This document shows, piece by piece, positions 9,431 to 17,997 of a stretch of 64,000 nucleotides of DNA. Under the pieces are notes generated by a model. It had not been told where the DNA came from. It searched no databases and saw only the letters and a program-made list of their open reading frames with translations. The DNA lies in the NCBI RefSeq assembly GCF_900113325.1, contig NZ_FOOY01000009.1:1-64000 (forward strand). Reading direction: 5' to 3'. A program made the position numbers and the translations under genes. The first letter of the stretch is position 1. The number at the start of each line of letters is the position of its first letter. The stretch comes from Sporolactobacillus nakayamae. Lineage in GTDB: Bacteria; Bacillota; Bacilli; Bacillales; Sporolactobacillaceae.

Positions 9431-10363
9431 GTGGGGCGATATATTTTAAAACGGGTCGGCTATATGCTCGTCACTTTCTACGTCGTTGTAACATTGACTT
9501 TCCTTGCTATGAAGATGCTGCCAGGTACTCCGTTCAAGTTTGCCAATCGGTTGACGCCAGAACAATTGAACCAGCTGAAACATTATTATGGGCTTGATCA
9601 ACCGATACCTGTTCAATATGTACACTATATTTGGAATATGCTGCATGGCGATCTTGGCGGTTCGTTTCAGTATGGAATGCAGCCGGTAACTGAATTTCTT
9701 GCCCAGAGATTCCCTATTTCGATGCAACTTGGGATTGAATCCATGATTATTGGTACCATCCTAGGTATTGTTTTGGGAATCATTTCAGGAATTTATCGTG
9801 GACGTTTTCTTGATTGGGGAACAGTAACGCTTACCGTTGTATTTATTTCGATTCCGTCGTTTATTTTCGCTGCGATTCTTCAGTATTGTTTTTCTGTACA
9901 GATCCGTATTTTCCCGGTTATTGGCTGGGACACGCCAATGACACATGTTTTGCCTGTAATCTCAATCGGTGTCGGGGTAATGGCTTCAATCGCTCGATTT
10001 ATGCGGACAGAAATGGTTGAGGTCTTGGGACAAGACTATATAATAACTGCGCAAGCGAAGGGTCTCAGTACACCAGCTGTGATTTATAAACATGCGATTC
10101 GTAATGCAATGATTCCAATCGTTACCGTTATTGGTCCGATGACAGCGGCGGTAGTGACAGGTTCATTGGTTATTGAAAATATATTTGCAATTCCTGGTAT
10201 TGGTTCGCAATTCATTGATGCCATCATTACAAATGATTACCCAATGATCATGGGAACAACGGAACTTTACGCTGCATTGTTTATTGTGACCATTTTTATT
10301 GTGGATATTTTATATGGTGTGATTGATCCTAGAATTCGCGTGTCAGGAGGTAAGCCAGCATGA
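9431..10363 (+). CDS. oppB: Oligopeptide ABC transporter permease OppB
   Basis: A 310-residue inner-membrane permease of the OppB/DppB family with six predicted membrane segments. It starts GRYILKRVGYMLVTF and carries the ABC permease EAA loop (EMVEVLGQDYIITAQAKGLS) near residues 195-215, which docks the ATPases. The start is GTG 9431, with a perfect AGGAGG 9 bp ahead. It overlaps oppC by 4 bp, so the two permeases are probably translated together. It forms the translocation channel with OppC. Confidence 0.95.
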   Translation: MGRYILKRVGYMLVTFYVVVTLTFLAMKMLPGTPFKFANRLTPEQLNQLKHYYGLDQPIPVQYVHYIWNMLHGDLGGSFQYGMQPVTEFLAQRFPISMQLGIESMIIGTILGIVLGIISGIYRGRFLDWGTVTLTVVFISIPSFIFAAILQYCFSVQIRIFPVIGWDTPMTHVLPVISIGVGVMASIARFMRTEMVEVLGQDYIITAQAKGLSTPAVIYKHAIRNAMIPIVTVIGPMTAAVVTGSLVIENIFAIPGIGSQFIDAIITNDYPMIMGTTELYAALFIVTIFIVDILYGVIDPRIRVSGGKPA

Positions 10364-11367
10364 CAACTTCAAATGCAGATGTAACTAAGGAATTATTTGT
10401 GCCGGCAGATCTGAATGATTCGGTTAGCGAACAAATTTCGGGTGAAAGTGTCAGTGCATGGAGAGATGCGATCCGTCGTTTTGTCACGAATAAAGGTGCC
10501 ATGGCATCGATGATCATTATCTTCTTAATTGTTGTATTTGCGATTATCGGTCCGCACTTTTTTGGCTATGGCGTTGATGATCAAGACGTTTCCCGTGCCA
10601 ATCTCCCTCCAAAAATTGGCGCACTCAGCTGGATTCCTGCTTTCAGCGGCCATGAAGGCGGAGTAGATGTTTACAAAGAAAAGAAAATAACCAAAAACTA
10701 TTGGTTTGGTACGGATCAACTCGGACGTGACTTGTGGACAAGAACATGGATGGGAACTCAAATTTCCTTGATTATTGCCTTGATCGCAACACTTGCAGAT
10801 GTATGTATAGGTGTGGTTTATGGAGGAGTTTCCGGATATTTTGGCGGCATGGTTGATAACGTTTTGCAACGTATTCTTGAAATCATTGCCGGTATTCCAA
10901 GCCTTGTATGGATTATATTGCTGATTCTCATTTTGCAGCCGGGCTTGGTGACCATTACCATAGCCATACTTGCGACGAGCTGGCTTTCCATGGCGAGAAT
11001 TGTCCGTGGAGAAATGTTAAAACTTAAAAATCAGGAATTCGTTTTGGCTTCTCGTACCCTTGGTGCAAATGATGGACGAATTATTTTTAAACACTTGATC
11101 CCTAATTCCATTGGAATGATCATCATTAACACGATGTTTTCCGTTCCAAGCGCGATCTTTTTTGAGGCGTTTCTAAGCTTTATTGGTTTGGGAATCCGTT
11201 CTCCGCAATCGTCACTAGGTTCTCTGATCAATGACGGATATCAGATGCTGCAAATTCATCCGTATCAGACTCTTTATCCGGGGATTATTATTTCGCTCCT
11301 GTTAATTTGTTTCAATATTATGGGGGACGGGCTTCGTGATGCATTTGATCCGAAGCTGCGTCGATAA
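10360..11367 (+). CDS. oppC: Oligopeptide ABC transporter permease OppC
   Basis: A 335-residue permease paired with OppB. A roughly 45-residue hydrophilic N-terminal extension precedes the first membrane helix (MASMIIIFLIVVFAIIG), which is usual for OppC. The EAA loop is GEMLKLKNQEFVLASRTLGA near residue 220. The ATG overlaps the oppB stop (ATGA type) and the start has AGGAGGTAAGCC upstream. Confidence 0.95.
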   Translation: MTTSNADVTKELFVPADLNDSVSEQISGESVSAWRDAIRRFVTNKGAMASMIIIFLIVVFAIIGPHFFGYGVDDQDVSRANLPPKIGALSWIPAFSGHEGGVDVYKEKKITKNYWFGTDQLGRDLWTRTWMGTQISLIIALIATLADVCIGVVYGGVSGYFGGMVDNVLQRILEIIAGIPSLVWIILLILILQPGLVTITIAILATSWLSMARIVRGEMLKLKNQEFVLASRTLGANDGRIIFKHLIPNSIGMIIINTMFSVPSAIFFEAFLSFIGLGIRSPQSSLGSLINDGYQMLQIHPYQTLYPGIIISLLLICFNIMGDGLRDAFDPKLRR

Positions 11368-11383
11368 TACGGGAGGTTTAATA

Positions 11384-12403
11384 ATGGATCATTTATTAGA
11401 AATTAAAGACCTTAGCGTCGTCTTTCATATATTTGGAGCAGATGTTCAAGCGGTTCGCGGCATCAGCCTACAACTGAATAAAGGGGAAACACTAGCGATT
11501 GTTGGTGAATCCGGCTCAGGTAAATCGGTGACTTCTAAGGCGGTAATGGGACTTATTCCCAACCCGCCAGGAGAAATCGCAACTGGCGAAGTCTTGTTTG
11601 AAGGTAAAGATTTAGTTAAATACTCAAAGAAACAAATGCAAAAAGTGCGCGGAAAAGACATTTCAATGATTTTCCAGGATCCGATGACTGCATTGAATCC
11701 AACCATGAAAATTGGAAAGCAAATTATGGAAGGCTTGATCAAGCATCAAAGCTTATCAAAACATGATGCGAAAAATCGCGCGATCGAACTGCTGCAATTG
11801 GTAGGTATACCAAACCCTGAGAAACGTGTGGATGAATATCCTCATCAGTTTTCCGGAGGAATGAGACAGCGAGTGGTGATTGCGATTGCTCTTGCCTGCA
11901 ATCCAAAAATTCTGATTGCCGATGAACCGACAACGGCTCTTGATGTAACGATTCAAGCACAGATCCTTGACCTGATGCGTGGCTTACAGGAGAAAACTGG
12001 CACAGCAATTATTTTGATTACCCATGATTTAGGCGTTGTTGCGAACTTGGCACAGCGTGTTGCTGTGATGTATGGCGGTAAAATCGTTGAAACAGGGACT
12101 TTGGATGAAATTTTTTATAATCCTAAACACCCATATACATGGGGTTTGTTATCCTCCATGCCGAAATTGCATGCGAAGACAGACAAGCTATTGGCTATTC
12201 CAGGAACTCCTCCTGACCTAAGCAATCCGCCAAAAGGATGTCCGTTTGCGCCAAGATGTCCGCATGCAATGAAGGTTTGTACTGAGCATATGCCTGCGTA
12301 CACGGAGCTTTCGGCTACACAGAAGGCTGCTTGCTGGCTGCTTGATGAACGAGCACCAAAAGTAGATCCGCCGGCGACGATTGGTGTGGGAGGAGAATCA
12401 TAA
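11384..12403 (+). CDS. oppD: Oligopeptide ABC transporter ATPase OppD
   Basis: A 339-residue cytosolic ATPase energising peptide import. Walker A GESGSGKS is at residues 41-48, the signature is FSGGMRQRV and Walker B is [12 protein letters not shown]. The C-terminal oligopeptide-specific region has the cysteine cluster [14 protein letters not shown], which in homologues binds an Fe-S cluster. ATG 11384 follows GGGAGGTTTAATA; an earlier in-frame start at 11336 lies inside oppC and lacks a site. It overlaps oppF by one base (TAATG). Confidence 0.95.
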   Translation: MDHLLEIKDLSVVFHIFGADVQAVRGISLQLNKGETLAIVGESGSGKSVTSKAVMGLIPNPPGEIATGEVLFEGKDLVKYSKKQMQKVRGKDISMIFQDPMTALNPTMKIGKQIMEGLIKHQSLSKHDAKNRAIELLQLVGIPNPEKRVDEYPHQFSGGMRQRVVIAIALACNPKILIADEPTTALDVTIQAQILDLMRGLQEKTGTAIILITHDLGVVANLAQRVAVMYGGKIVETGTLDEIFYNPKHPYTWGLLSSMPKLHAKTDKLLAIPGTPPDLSNPPKGCPFAPRCPHAMKVCTEHMPAYTELSATQKAACWLLDERAPKVDPPATIGVGGES

Positions 12404-13398
12404 TGGCTGAAAAAACAGAAAAACTGCTTCAAGTGAAAAACTTGAAGAAATATTTTAATGTTTCCCGCCGCGATGTTTTAAAAGCGGTAGACGGAGTAAC
12501 CTTTGATGTATATAAAGGCGAGACACTTGGTCTAGTCGGTGAATCCGGCTGTGGTAAATCAACGACGGGCCGTACAATCATCCGTTTATATGATCCCACT
12601 GAAGGTGAAGTCATTTTTGATGGACAGGATGTTGGCGGAAAACTAAGCCTTAAATCAAAGAAAGAATTATCAAAGCGGATGCAAATGATTTTTCAGGATC
12701 CATACGCTTCACTTAATCCAAGAATGATGGTTAAGGATATTATTGCCGAAGGTATTGATATTCATCACTTAGCCAAGTCATCGAAAGAACGCATGGATCG
12801 TGTGTATGAAATGCTGGAAACGGTTGGCCTGAACCGTGAACACGCCAATCGCTATCCACATGAATTCAGTGGTGGTCAAAGGCAACGAATCGGAATTGCG
12901 AGAGCACTTGCCGTTGATCCGGATTTCATCATTGCCGACGAACCGATTTCAGCGCTTGATGTGTCCATTCAGGCACAGGTCGTCAACCTGCTTCAGGAAC
13001 TTCAGGAAAAGCAAGGCCTAACCTACCTTTTTATTGCGCATGATTTATCAATGGTGAAGCATATAAGCGATCGCGTGGGCGTTATGTATCTCGGGAATAT
13101 GGCAGAATTGGCAACAAGTGATGAAGTATATGATCATCCGCTTCATCCATATACTCAATCGCTGCTTTCAGCAATTCCGGTTGCTGATCCTAAGCTTGAA
13201 CGTACGCGTGAACGAATTATCCTTCAAGGTGATGTGCCGAGTCCGATTGATCCGCCAAGCGGTTGCCGTTTCAGAACACGTTGCCCATTTGCGATGGATG
13301 TCTGCGCAAAGGTCAGACCTAAGTGGCATGAGGTAGAAAAAGGACATTGGGTAGCCTGCCATCTTCATGATGAAGGCTTGAAAACCGAAAAAGCTTAA
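12403..13398 (+). CDS. oppF: Oligopeptide ABC transporter ATPase OppF
   Basis: A 331-residue second ATPase of the importer. Walker A GESGCGKS is at about 47-54, the signature is FSGGQRQRI and Walker B is [12 protein letters not shown]. The C-terminal cysteine cluster is [14 protein letters not shown]. It starts at the TAATG overlap with oppD behind GGGAGGAG and is the last gene of the operon, ending in a strong terminator. OppD and OppF act as a heterodimer on OppBC. Confidence 0.95.
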   Translation: MAEKTEKLLQVKNLKKYFNVSRRDVLKAVDGVTFDVYKGETLGLVGESGCGKSTTGRTIIRLYDPTEGEVIFDGQDVGGKLSLKSKKELSKRMQMIFQDPYASLNPRMMVKDIIAEGIDIHHLAKSSKERMDRVYEMLETVGLNREHANRYPHEFSGGQRQRIGIARALAVDPDFIIADEPISALDVSIQAQVVNLLQELQEKQGLTYLFIAHDLSMVKHISDRVGVMYLGNMAELATSDEVYDHPLHPYTQSLLSAIPVADPKLERTRERIILQGDVPSPIDPPSGCRFRTRCPFAMDVCAKVRPKWHEVEKGHWVACHLHDEGLKTEKA

Positions 13399-13404
13399 AT
13401 TAAA

Positions 13405-13441
13405 AATAATCCCCACGAATGAAACGTGGGGATTATTTTTT
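13405..13441. terminator. Terminator of the opp operon
   Basis: A perfect 13-bp stem AATAATCCCCACG / CGTGGGGATTATT with a 7-nt loop followed by a T run. It overlaps the 3' end of the small minus-strand gene and may serve both directions. Confidence 0.9.
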
Positions 13442-13594
13442 TCGATAGTTAACAAATAACTGCACAAAATAACTGATGATCGTGAGTCCTAATAAAACCG
13501 TGACGATTGACATAGTCAGTAAATGAAAAAATTGATATAAAAGAATAGCAATGACAAGTAACGCAGTGAGGACGAGTGTGATTCGACGTGTCAT
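13433..13594 (-). CDS. Small two-helix membrane protein, unknown
   Basis: A candidate 53-residue protein: MTRRI, then two hydrophobic segments (about residues 5-24 and 28-48), ending NYRKK. The chosen ATG (13594) has GGAGCTGACTTT upstream on its strand; a longer in-frame version lacks a site. It is convergent with oppF and its end overlaps the opp terminator. I recognise no family. It may be genuine, but there is only composition and a ribosome binding site to support it. Confidence 0.45.
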   Translation of the reverse strand: MTRRITLVLTALLVIAILLYQFFHLLTMSIVTVLLGLTIISYFVQLFVNYRKK

Positions 13595-13819
13595 AAAGTC
13601 AGCTCCATCAAGTGCAATTTTTTGAATACTTTTTGTCTCATTCACGTATAGTATAAGAGGAGTGTCCCTGATTGGACATTCTTGTCTCAACTGAAATGAT
13701 ACGGTGATGTTTTCGTAGCCGATGTCCAAGCTTATCACAATCCAGCTTGAGTCTCAAGTGAACGCATAGGATCAGCCTGTGCAGGACATCTGTACAAGTT
13801 GCCGTGTCAAAATTTAACC

Positions 13820-13848
13820 TTGACAAGCAGACGTGACGGGTTGAGAAT
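13820..13848 (+). promoter_or_regulatory. Promoter of the small basic-protein gene
   Basis: A perfect TTGACA (13820-13825), a 17-bp spacer, then GAGAAT (13843-13848). It lies about 70 bp before the 41-codon gene at 13920. Confidence 0.5.
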
Positions 13849-13919
13849 AAAGGCAGACAGAGAAGACTCTTGTGACCGGAGATGTACTTTGGACGAATGA
13901 TTTAAGGAGGCGATCATCA

Positions 13920-14045
13920 GTGAAACCGAAAGACGTAAGGCGGAGGCGCAAAAATTCCATCAGGAAATGGTTGAAGGAGACATTGGGACAACTGCAACCC
14001 AAGTCCCAAGACGCACCGTCAGCGAACTTAAAATTACCGGCGTAA
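13920..14045 (+). CDS. Small, strongly basic protein (41 aa), unknown
   Basis: A GTG-started reading frame behind a near-perfect AAGGAGG site 8 bp upstream. The product begins MKPKDVRRRRKNSIRKWL, is rich in Arg and Lys in the first half and ends NLKLPA. It has its own promoter-like sequence and a following terminator, so it looks like a complete transcription unit. It sits between opp and spx, where B. subtilis has yjbB/yjbC, but resembles neither. A nucleic acid or membrane-surface binding role is conceivable from charge alone. Confidence 0.55.
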   Translation: MKPKDVRRRRKNSIRKWLKETLGQLQPKSQDAPSANLKLPA

Positions 14046-14092
14046 TGTTGTGGGGTTAACCAACCACATAGACATAATGACTAATAAATGGG

Positions 14093-14121
14093 GACTTCTT
14101 GAATATGGGAAGTCTCTTTTT
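14093..14121 (+). terminator. Terminator of the small basic-protein gene
   Basis: Stem GACTTC / GAAGTC (14093-14098, 14109-14114) with flanking G-rich/T-rich extension and a T run at 14116-14121. Confidence 0.6.
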
Positions 14122-14169
14122 ACATATTTTGAATCCGGAATACATCGGAAATGAGAATGGAATTAATTA

Positions 14170-14241
14170 ATGAAAATTATTTTTTGTCGAATCACGATGA
14201 AAAAAGGCTTGTATTATGATGAAATATGAAATAATTTTCAT
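14170..14241. repeat. Perfect 12-bp inverted repeat upstream of spx
   Basis: ATGAAAATTATT (14170-14181) and AATAATTTTCAT (14230-14241) are exact inverse copies 48 bp apart in a very AT-rich stretch. They may be paired regulator half-sites or an unstable hairpin. The arrangement near a stress-regulated gene is suggestive only. Confidence 0.5.
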
Positions 14242-14260
14242 ATAAAAAAGGGTATAAAAT

Positions 14261-14281
14261 TTATAAGAATTATTATATAAT
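14261..14281 (+). promoter_or_regulatory. PerR-like box and -10 element of spx
   Basis: TTATAAGAATTATTA (14261-14275) matches the PerR/Fur-type consensus TTATAATnATTATAA at 12 of 14 fixed positions. It abuts a TATAAT (14276-14281) about 54 bp before the spx start. In B. subtilis spx is known to be repressed by PerR, so the placement makes sense. The surrounding AT-richness raises the chance of a coincidental match. Confidence 0.45.
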
Positions 14282-14334
14282 AAAAGAAGCCTCAGAGAAT
14301 AGAACGTTTCTATTTATCCAAAGGAGGGCGAAAA

Positions 14335-14730
14335 ATGGTTACATTATATACATCACCAAGTTGCACATCGTGCAGAAAGGCAAAAGCTTGGCTTAAGGAA
14401 CATGACATACCATTCAAAGAACGGAACATTTTTTCCGAACCGTTATCCATTGAAGAGATTAAAGACATCCTGCGTATGACCGAAAATGGTACGGATGAGA
14501 TCATCTCGACGCGGTCAAAAGCATTTCAAGAATTGAATATTCAATTGGAGACAATGTCTATTCAACAGCTTTTTGAATTGATTAAAGATAATCCGGGCCT
14601 GTTGCGTCGCCCAATCATGCTCGACGATAAACGGCTGCAGGTTGGTTATAATGACGATGAAATTCGACGCTTTCTTCCTAGAAAGGTACGTACTTTCCAG
14701 CTTCAAGAAGCGCAGCGCTTGGTTAATTAA
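14335..14730 (+). CDS. spx: Transcriptional regulator Spx
   Basis: A 131-residue ArsC-like protein that binds the RNA polymerase alpha C-terminal domain and turns on thiol-stress genes. The redox switch CTSC is at C10 and C13, and the RNAP-contact region contains the expected ISTRSKAF near residue 60. Length and sequence match Bacillus Spx. The start ATG has AAGGAGGGCGAAAA. It is monocistronic, with a terminator after it. Its degradation adaptor SpxH is encoded at 21960-22865 in the same window. A PerR-like box overlaps the promoter. Confidence 0.97.
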   Translation: MVTLYTSPSCTSCRKAKAWLKEHDIPFKERNIFSEPLSIEEIKDILRMTENGTDEIISTRSKAFQELNIQLETMSIQQLFELIKDNPGLLRRPIMLDDKRLQVGYNDDEIRRFLPRKVRTFQLQEAQRLVN

Positions 14731-14744
14731 GTGAAATGCAAACG

Positions 14745-14784
14745 AACGGATGTCCCTGTATCACTATGGACATCCGTTTATTTA
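14745..14784 (+). terminator. Terminator of spx
   Basis: A perfect 11-bp stem AACGGATGTCC / GGACATCCGTT with a 12-nt loop, followed by TATTTATT. Confidence 0.85.
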
Positions 14785-14796
14785 TTAGCAAGATTA

Positions 14797-14825
14797 AACG
14801 ACCGTCCATGATCGGGCGGCCGTTC
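14797..14825 (-). terminator. Terminator of terC
   Basis: On the minus strand AACGGCCGCCC pairs with GGACGGTCGTT (one G-U, one mismatch), followed by TTTAATCTT. It lies directly beyond the terC stop, back to back with the spx terminator. Confidence 0.65.
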
Positions 14826-14847
14826 TTGTTTACATTTTATCGATGGG

Positions 14848-15531
14848 TTACGATTTTCTAGCGATTTGAGCGGACGAATAGAGATTGGTCAGCCATCCAA
14901 CGATGATGAGTGTGATGATCAGTATAATTGGAAAAAGCTTGGAGAGATGCTGAGAAGATTCAAACAGCCAATGAATCTTCGGCTCGCTCATGATCATCTC
15001 GGAAGCCGTGTAACCAAGTACACCGCCTCCAACATAGACTAGTGCCGGGAAATGTTCCATAGCGATTAAAATGAGCTTGCTGCCCCAGACAATTATAGGG
15101 ACTGATACGATAAGACCGATCGCGATATAGCCAATATGTCCCTTTGAAGCACCTGCGATGGCGAGCATATTGTCAAATCCCATGACCACATCCGCAAGCA
15201 CAATGGTTCGAACGGCCGCAAACATGGACGCGCCTGCTCGAACATGATGTTCTTCTTCTTTATTCGTAATGAGACGGATCGCAATGACAATTAAAAAGAG
15301 GCCCCCGGCAAGCAGCAGAAAAGGGATGTTGAGCAAAGAGACGACGATAGCAGTCAGCACGATTCGAACAATGACAGCGAGGCCCGTCCCAAGGAATATA
15401 GCCTCATTCCTTTGCTTTTCAACTAGTCTGCGGCAGGCAAGAGCAATCACGACCGCATTGTCTCCACCTAAAATAATATCTATAAAAATAATTTTTAGGA
15501 TAAAAAACACAGTATTGAGATCGAAAGACAT
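14848..15531 (-). CDS. TerC family membrane protein (YjbE-like)
   Basis: A 227-residue integral membrane protein with about seven hydrophobic helices and the TerC hallmark DIILGGDNAVVIALA in the first helix region. A second acidic motif (DVVMGFDNMLAIAGAS) lies near residue 115. Homologues, including B. subtilis YjbE at the same place next to spx, have been linked to manganese efflux or metal loading of exported proteins. ATG 15531 has AAAGGAGCTATCAACGC upstream; an earlier in-frame ATG has none. I saw no yybP-ykoY (Mn) riboswitch in its leader. Convergent with spx, divergent from mecA. Confidence 0.9.
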   Translation of the reverse strand: MSFDLNTVFFILKIIFIDIILGGDNAVVIALACRRLVEKQRNEAIFLGTGLAVIVRIVLTAIVVSLLNIPFLLLAGGLFLIVIAIRLITNKEEEHHVRAGASMFAAVRTIVLADVVMGFDNMLAIAGASKGHIGYIAIGLIVSVPIIVWGSKLILIAMEHFPALVYVGGGVLGYTASEMIMSEPKIHWLFESSQHLSKLFPIILIITLIIVGWLTNLYSSAQIARKS

Positions 15532-15842
15532 GCGTTGATAGCTCCTTTCCTCTGTCTCCATTTCAATTTATGCGAACTTGTCCTGAATCATTCCGGCGAT
15601 CCACAGCCTAACATTTGTCACCTTTATCGCTTTTTTTGCATAAATGACTGGGTGATTCAATAAAATGAAGCAATTAAACTTATTTTTGTTTGCTTAGGAG
15701 GCAAGTGCGGAATATTTATAATACTGATTATTTTTTATTTCAATAGTAAAGGTTTTATCATACAATAGAGGTACAGGATACATGTTGTCCCATTGGCGGT
15801 TGGTCACTCCCAAACCTACTGAAGAAGAAGGGAGAGATAGCG

Positions 15843-16535
15843 ATGAAAATCGAACGAATAAATGAAAACACACTGAAATTCTACATCAGTTATTTAGATA
15901 TTGAAGACCTTGGCTTTGACCGTGAAGAGATTTGGTATAATCGCGATCGCAGCGAAGAACTTTTTTGGCAGATGATGGATGAAGCGCATAGTCAAGAATC
16001 CTTCTCTCTTGAGGGACCGCTTTGGATCCAGGTTCAGGCGCTTGATAAAGGCATGGAAATTATTGTGACTCGTGCGCAGATTTCGAAGGATGGATCCAAC
16101 CTTCAGTTGCCGATCTCGGAAGATAAGCATCTGGATATTCCAATTAATGAACGTGAAGATCGTGATGCCGATATGGCTGATGATCAAGCAGTTACTGATG
16201 GTGATGATCAGGAGGAAAATGAGCTTGAGGACGCACAGCCCATTTCATTCATCATTGAATTTGGCGATATTGAGAATCTGATTTCTTTGAGCCATACCTT
16301 TGAGGCACATGATGCGATGGATACCGCGCTGTATGCTTACAAGAGTCGGTATTATTTACAAGTGACCTTTGCCGACGAGCTATCCGATGATTGTCAAGAT
16401 GATGATTTAAGCAAAATGCTTGAATTTGGGCTTGATACGAGTTTGACCGTTTATGTTCTTCAGGAGTATGGGAAGGAATTGATCCATGATCATGCCTTGC
16501 AGACAATAAAATCCCATTTTCCTTTACTTGCATAG
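15843..16535 (+). CDS. mecA: Adaptor protein MecA
   Basis: A 230-residue adaptor that brings ComK and other substrates to the ClpC/ClpP protease. The N-terminal substrate-binding domain (MKIERINENTLKFYISYLDI) and C-terminal ClpC-binding domain are joined by a very acidic linker (about residues 100-140). The length is close to B. subtilis MecA (218). ATG follows GAAGGGAGAGATAGCG. The upstream gap from 15532 carries its promoter region but no clear operator. It precedes coiA, as in B. subtilis. Confidence 0.95.
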   Translation: MKIERINENTLKFYISYLDIEDLGFDREEIWYNRDRSEELFWQMMDEAHSQESFSLEGPLWIQVQALDKGMEIIVTRAQISKDGSNLQLPISEDKHLDIPINEREDRDADMADDQAVTDGDDQEENELEDAQPISFIIEFGDIENLISLSHTFEAHDAMDTALYAYKSRYYLQVTFADELSDDCQDDDLSKMLEFGLDTSLTVYVLQEYGKELIHDHALQTIKSHFPLLA

Positions 16536-16684
16536 TTTGAAAGATTCCATAAGTAGCTTTTCTCGTGAGGTTTGCCGCTGGCAGGCCTTTTGTTTTTGGT
16601 GAGGAAAATATGTTCTGAACTGGGTGCAGGAATGACTGCTATTCGTGTAGAATTAATTACTAACATGAATAGGGTGGTGATCCT

Positions 16685-17914
16685 GTGCTTATCGCGTCAA
16701 CAAAAGGCGGTGAATCAATCTCGCTTGCTTCCTCTAAATTGTCACGTGAAGCGTTAAAAGCGCTGGAAAAACACTATGGATTCTATTGTCCGGTTTGCCG
16801 AGCACCATTGCTTCTTAAAAGCGGTGAAAAGCGAAGATGGCATTTCGCACATCAATCCCATCATGCGTGTCTCGTGGATAATGAACCGGAAACCGCGGCG
16901 CACTTATCCGGCAAAGAGGATCTTTTGTATTGGTGCGAAGTTGCGGGCCGATCGCCGCGGCTGGAATTTTATTTGCCGGCACTACGCCAAAGACCGGATG
17001 TATATTTGCCCGGGATTGAACCTACTGTGCTTGAATATCAATGCAGCATGATCCCTGAAGAGCGGTTTGCCGCACGCTCCAAGGGCTATGTAGACGCGCG
17101 CATTACCCCCGTTTGGATCATCGGTGCCGGGCATTATCATGGACATCGAAACAAGATCCGGCTATCCGGTTTTACTTCTATGGCTATTCGCCAGTCCAGA
17201 GCCTCTCCAGATGCGCACCCGTTTGCCTCATCTTATTATGTCTGTTTTTACGATCCTTCAGCCAAATGTTTCCGCTACTCCCATTGTCTATCCCCAATAT
17301 CAAAAACCCTTTTTATTTCCCAGGAAAGTTGTGTCACTCTCTCTGATTGCAAACCGTATCAACTGCTCGCCCCGACATATGTTTTCTTACCCAGGTTATT
17401 TAGTCAGAGCTGGCTCATGATGAAGAAAAGTATTAGATTGGCAGTACCTAAACACATGACACGTGAAGAATACACATTGCGTGCTCTAGCTTATGGGTTA
17501 AGACAGCATTTTGCTTATTTTCCAGGATATGTAGGCTTACCACATCACGCATTCGTCCAATTTGTGAATCCTCCTTTGCTATGGCAGATGTGGCTTTTTC
17601 TGCTTATGGGCATTAGTGAACCCGGACATCGCTTCACACCGCGTCGAATCATTCACGAGGCAGTGATTCGCGGATTGGGAAATTTGTTCATGCTTCGGAA
17701 TCTCCCGCTTTGCACAATAAAAACAGTGGAACAGTTGGTTATCATTTACCTGGAGCAGCTTGTTCGACTGCGTATCGCAGAGAAAAGCAGCGGCAGCTAT
17801 CGAATCAAACAATTGCCGAAAAGAGAAGAATCAATTTCTGCTTTGCTTAATGAGGATCGCGTGATGCTGAAGCGATTAGAAATGGCACTATACGCAGATC
17901 CAATACATGAATAA
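16685..17914 (+). CDS. coiA: Competence protein CoiA
   Basis: A 409-residue nuclease-like protein needed after DNA uptake for efficient recombination in competent cells. The N-terminal CPVC (residues about 37-40) with HFAHQSHHAC forms a zinc-finger-like domain. It is followed by a restriction-nuclease-like core (YLPGIEPTVLEYQCS) with the E-x-Q pattern of CoiA. The start is GTG 16685 behind AGGGTGGTGATCCT. Linked with mecA and spx, it suggests the lineage keeps at least parts of the competence system. The length matches the family (about 380-410). Confidence 0.92.
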   Translation: MLIASTKGGESISLASSKLSREALKALEKHYGFYCPVCRAPLLLKSGEKRRWHFAHQSHHACLVDNEPETAAHLSGKEDLLYWCEVAGRSPRLEFYLPALRQRPDVYLPGIEPTVLEYQCSMIPEERFAARSKGYVDARITPVWIIGAGHYHGHRNKIRLSGFTSMAIRQSRASPDAHPFASSYYVCFYDPSAKCFRYSHCLSPISKTLFISQESCVTLSDCKPYQLLAPTYVFLPRLFSQSWLMMKKSIRLAVPKHMTREEYTLRALAYGLRQHFAYFPGYVGLPHHAFVQFVNPPLLWQMWLFLLMGISEPGHRFTPRRIIHEAVIRGLGNLFMLRNLPLCTIKTVEQLVIIYLEQLVRLRIAEKSSGSYRIKQLPKREESISALLNEDRVMLKRLEMALYADPIHE

Positions 17915-17997
17915 CTAAATTTTGCGTAAAAAGAGAAAAAGAAGTACGATAGATTTGATACATTTTTTGGAAGAGTAATGACAATGGAGGTGCCGCA

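Noticed and set aside
15532-15700. Possible yybP-ykoY manganese riboswitch before terC
   Set aside because: The conserved internal-loop sequences of that riboswitch class are not present on the minus strand.
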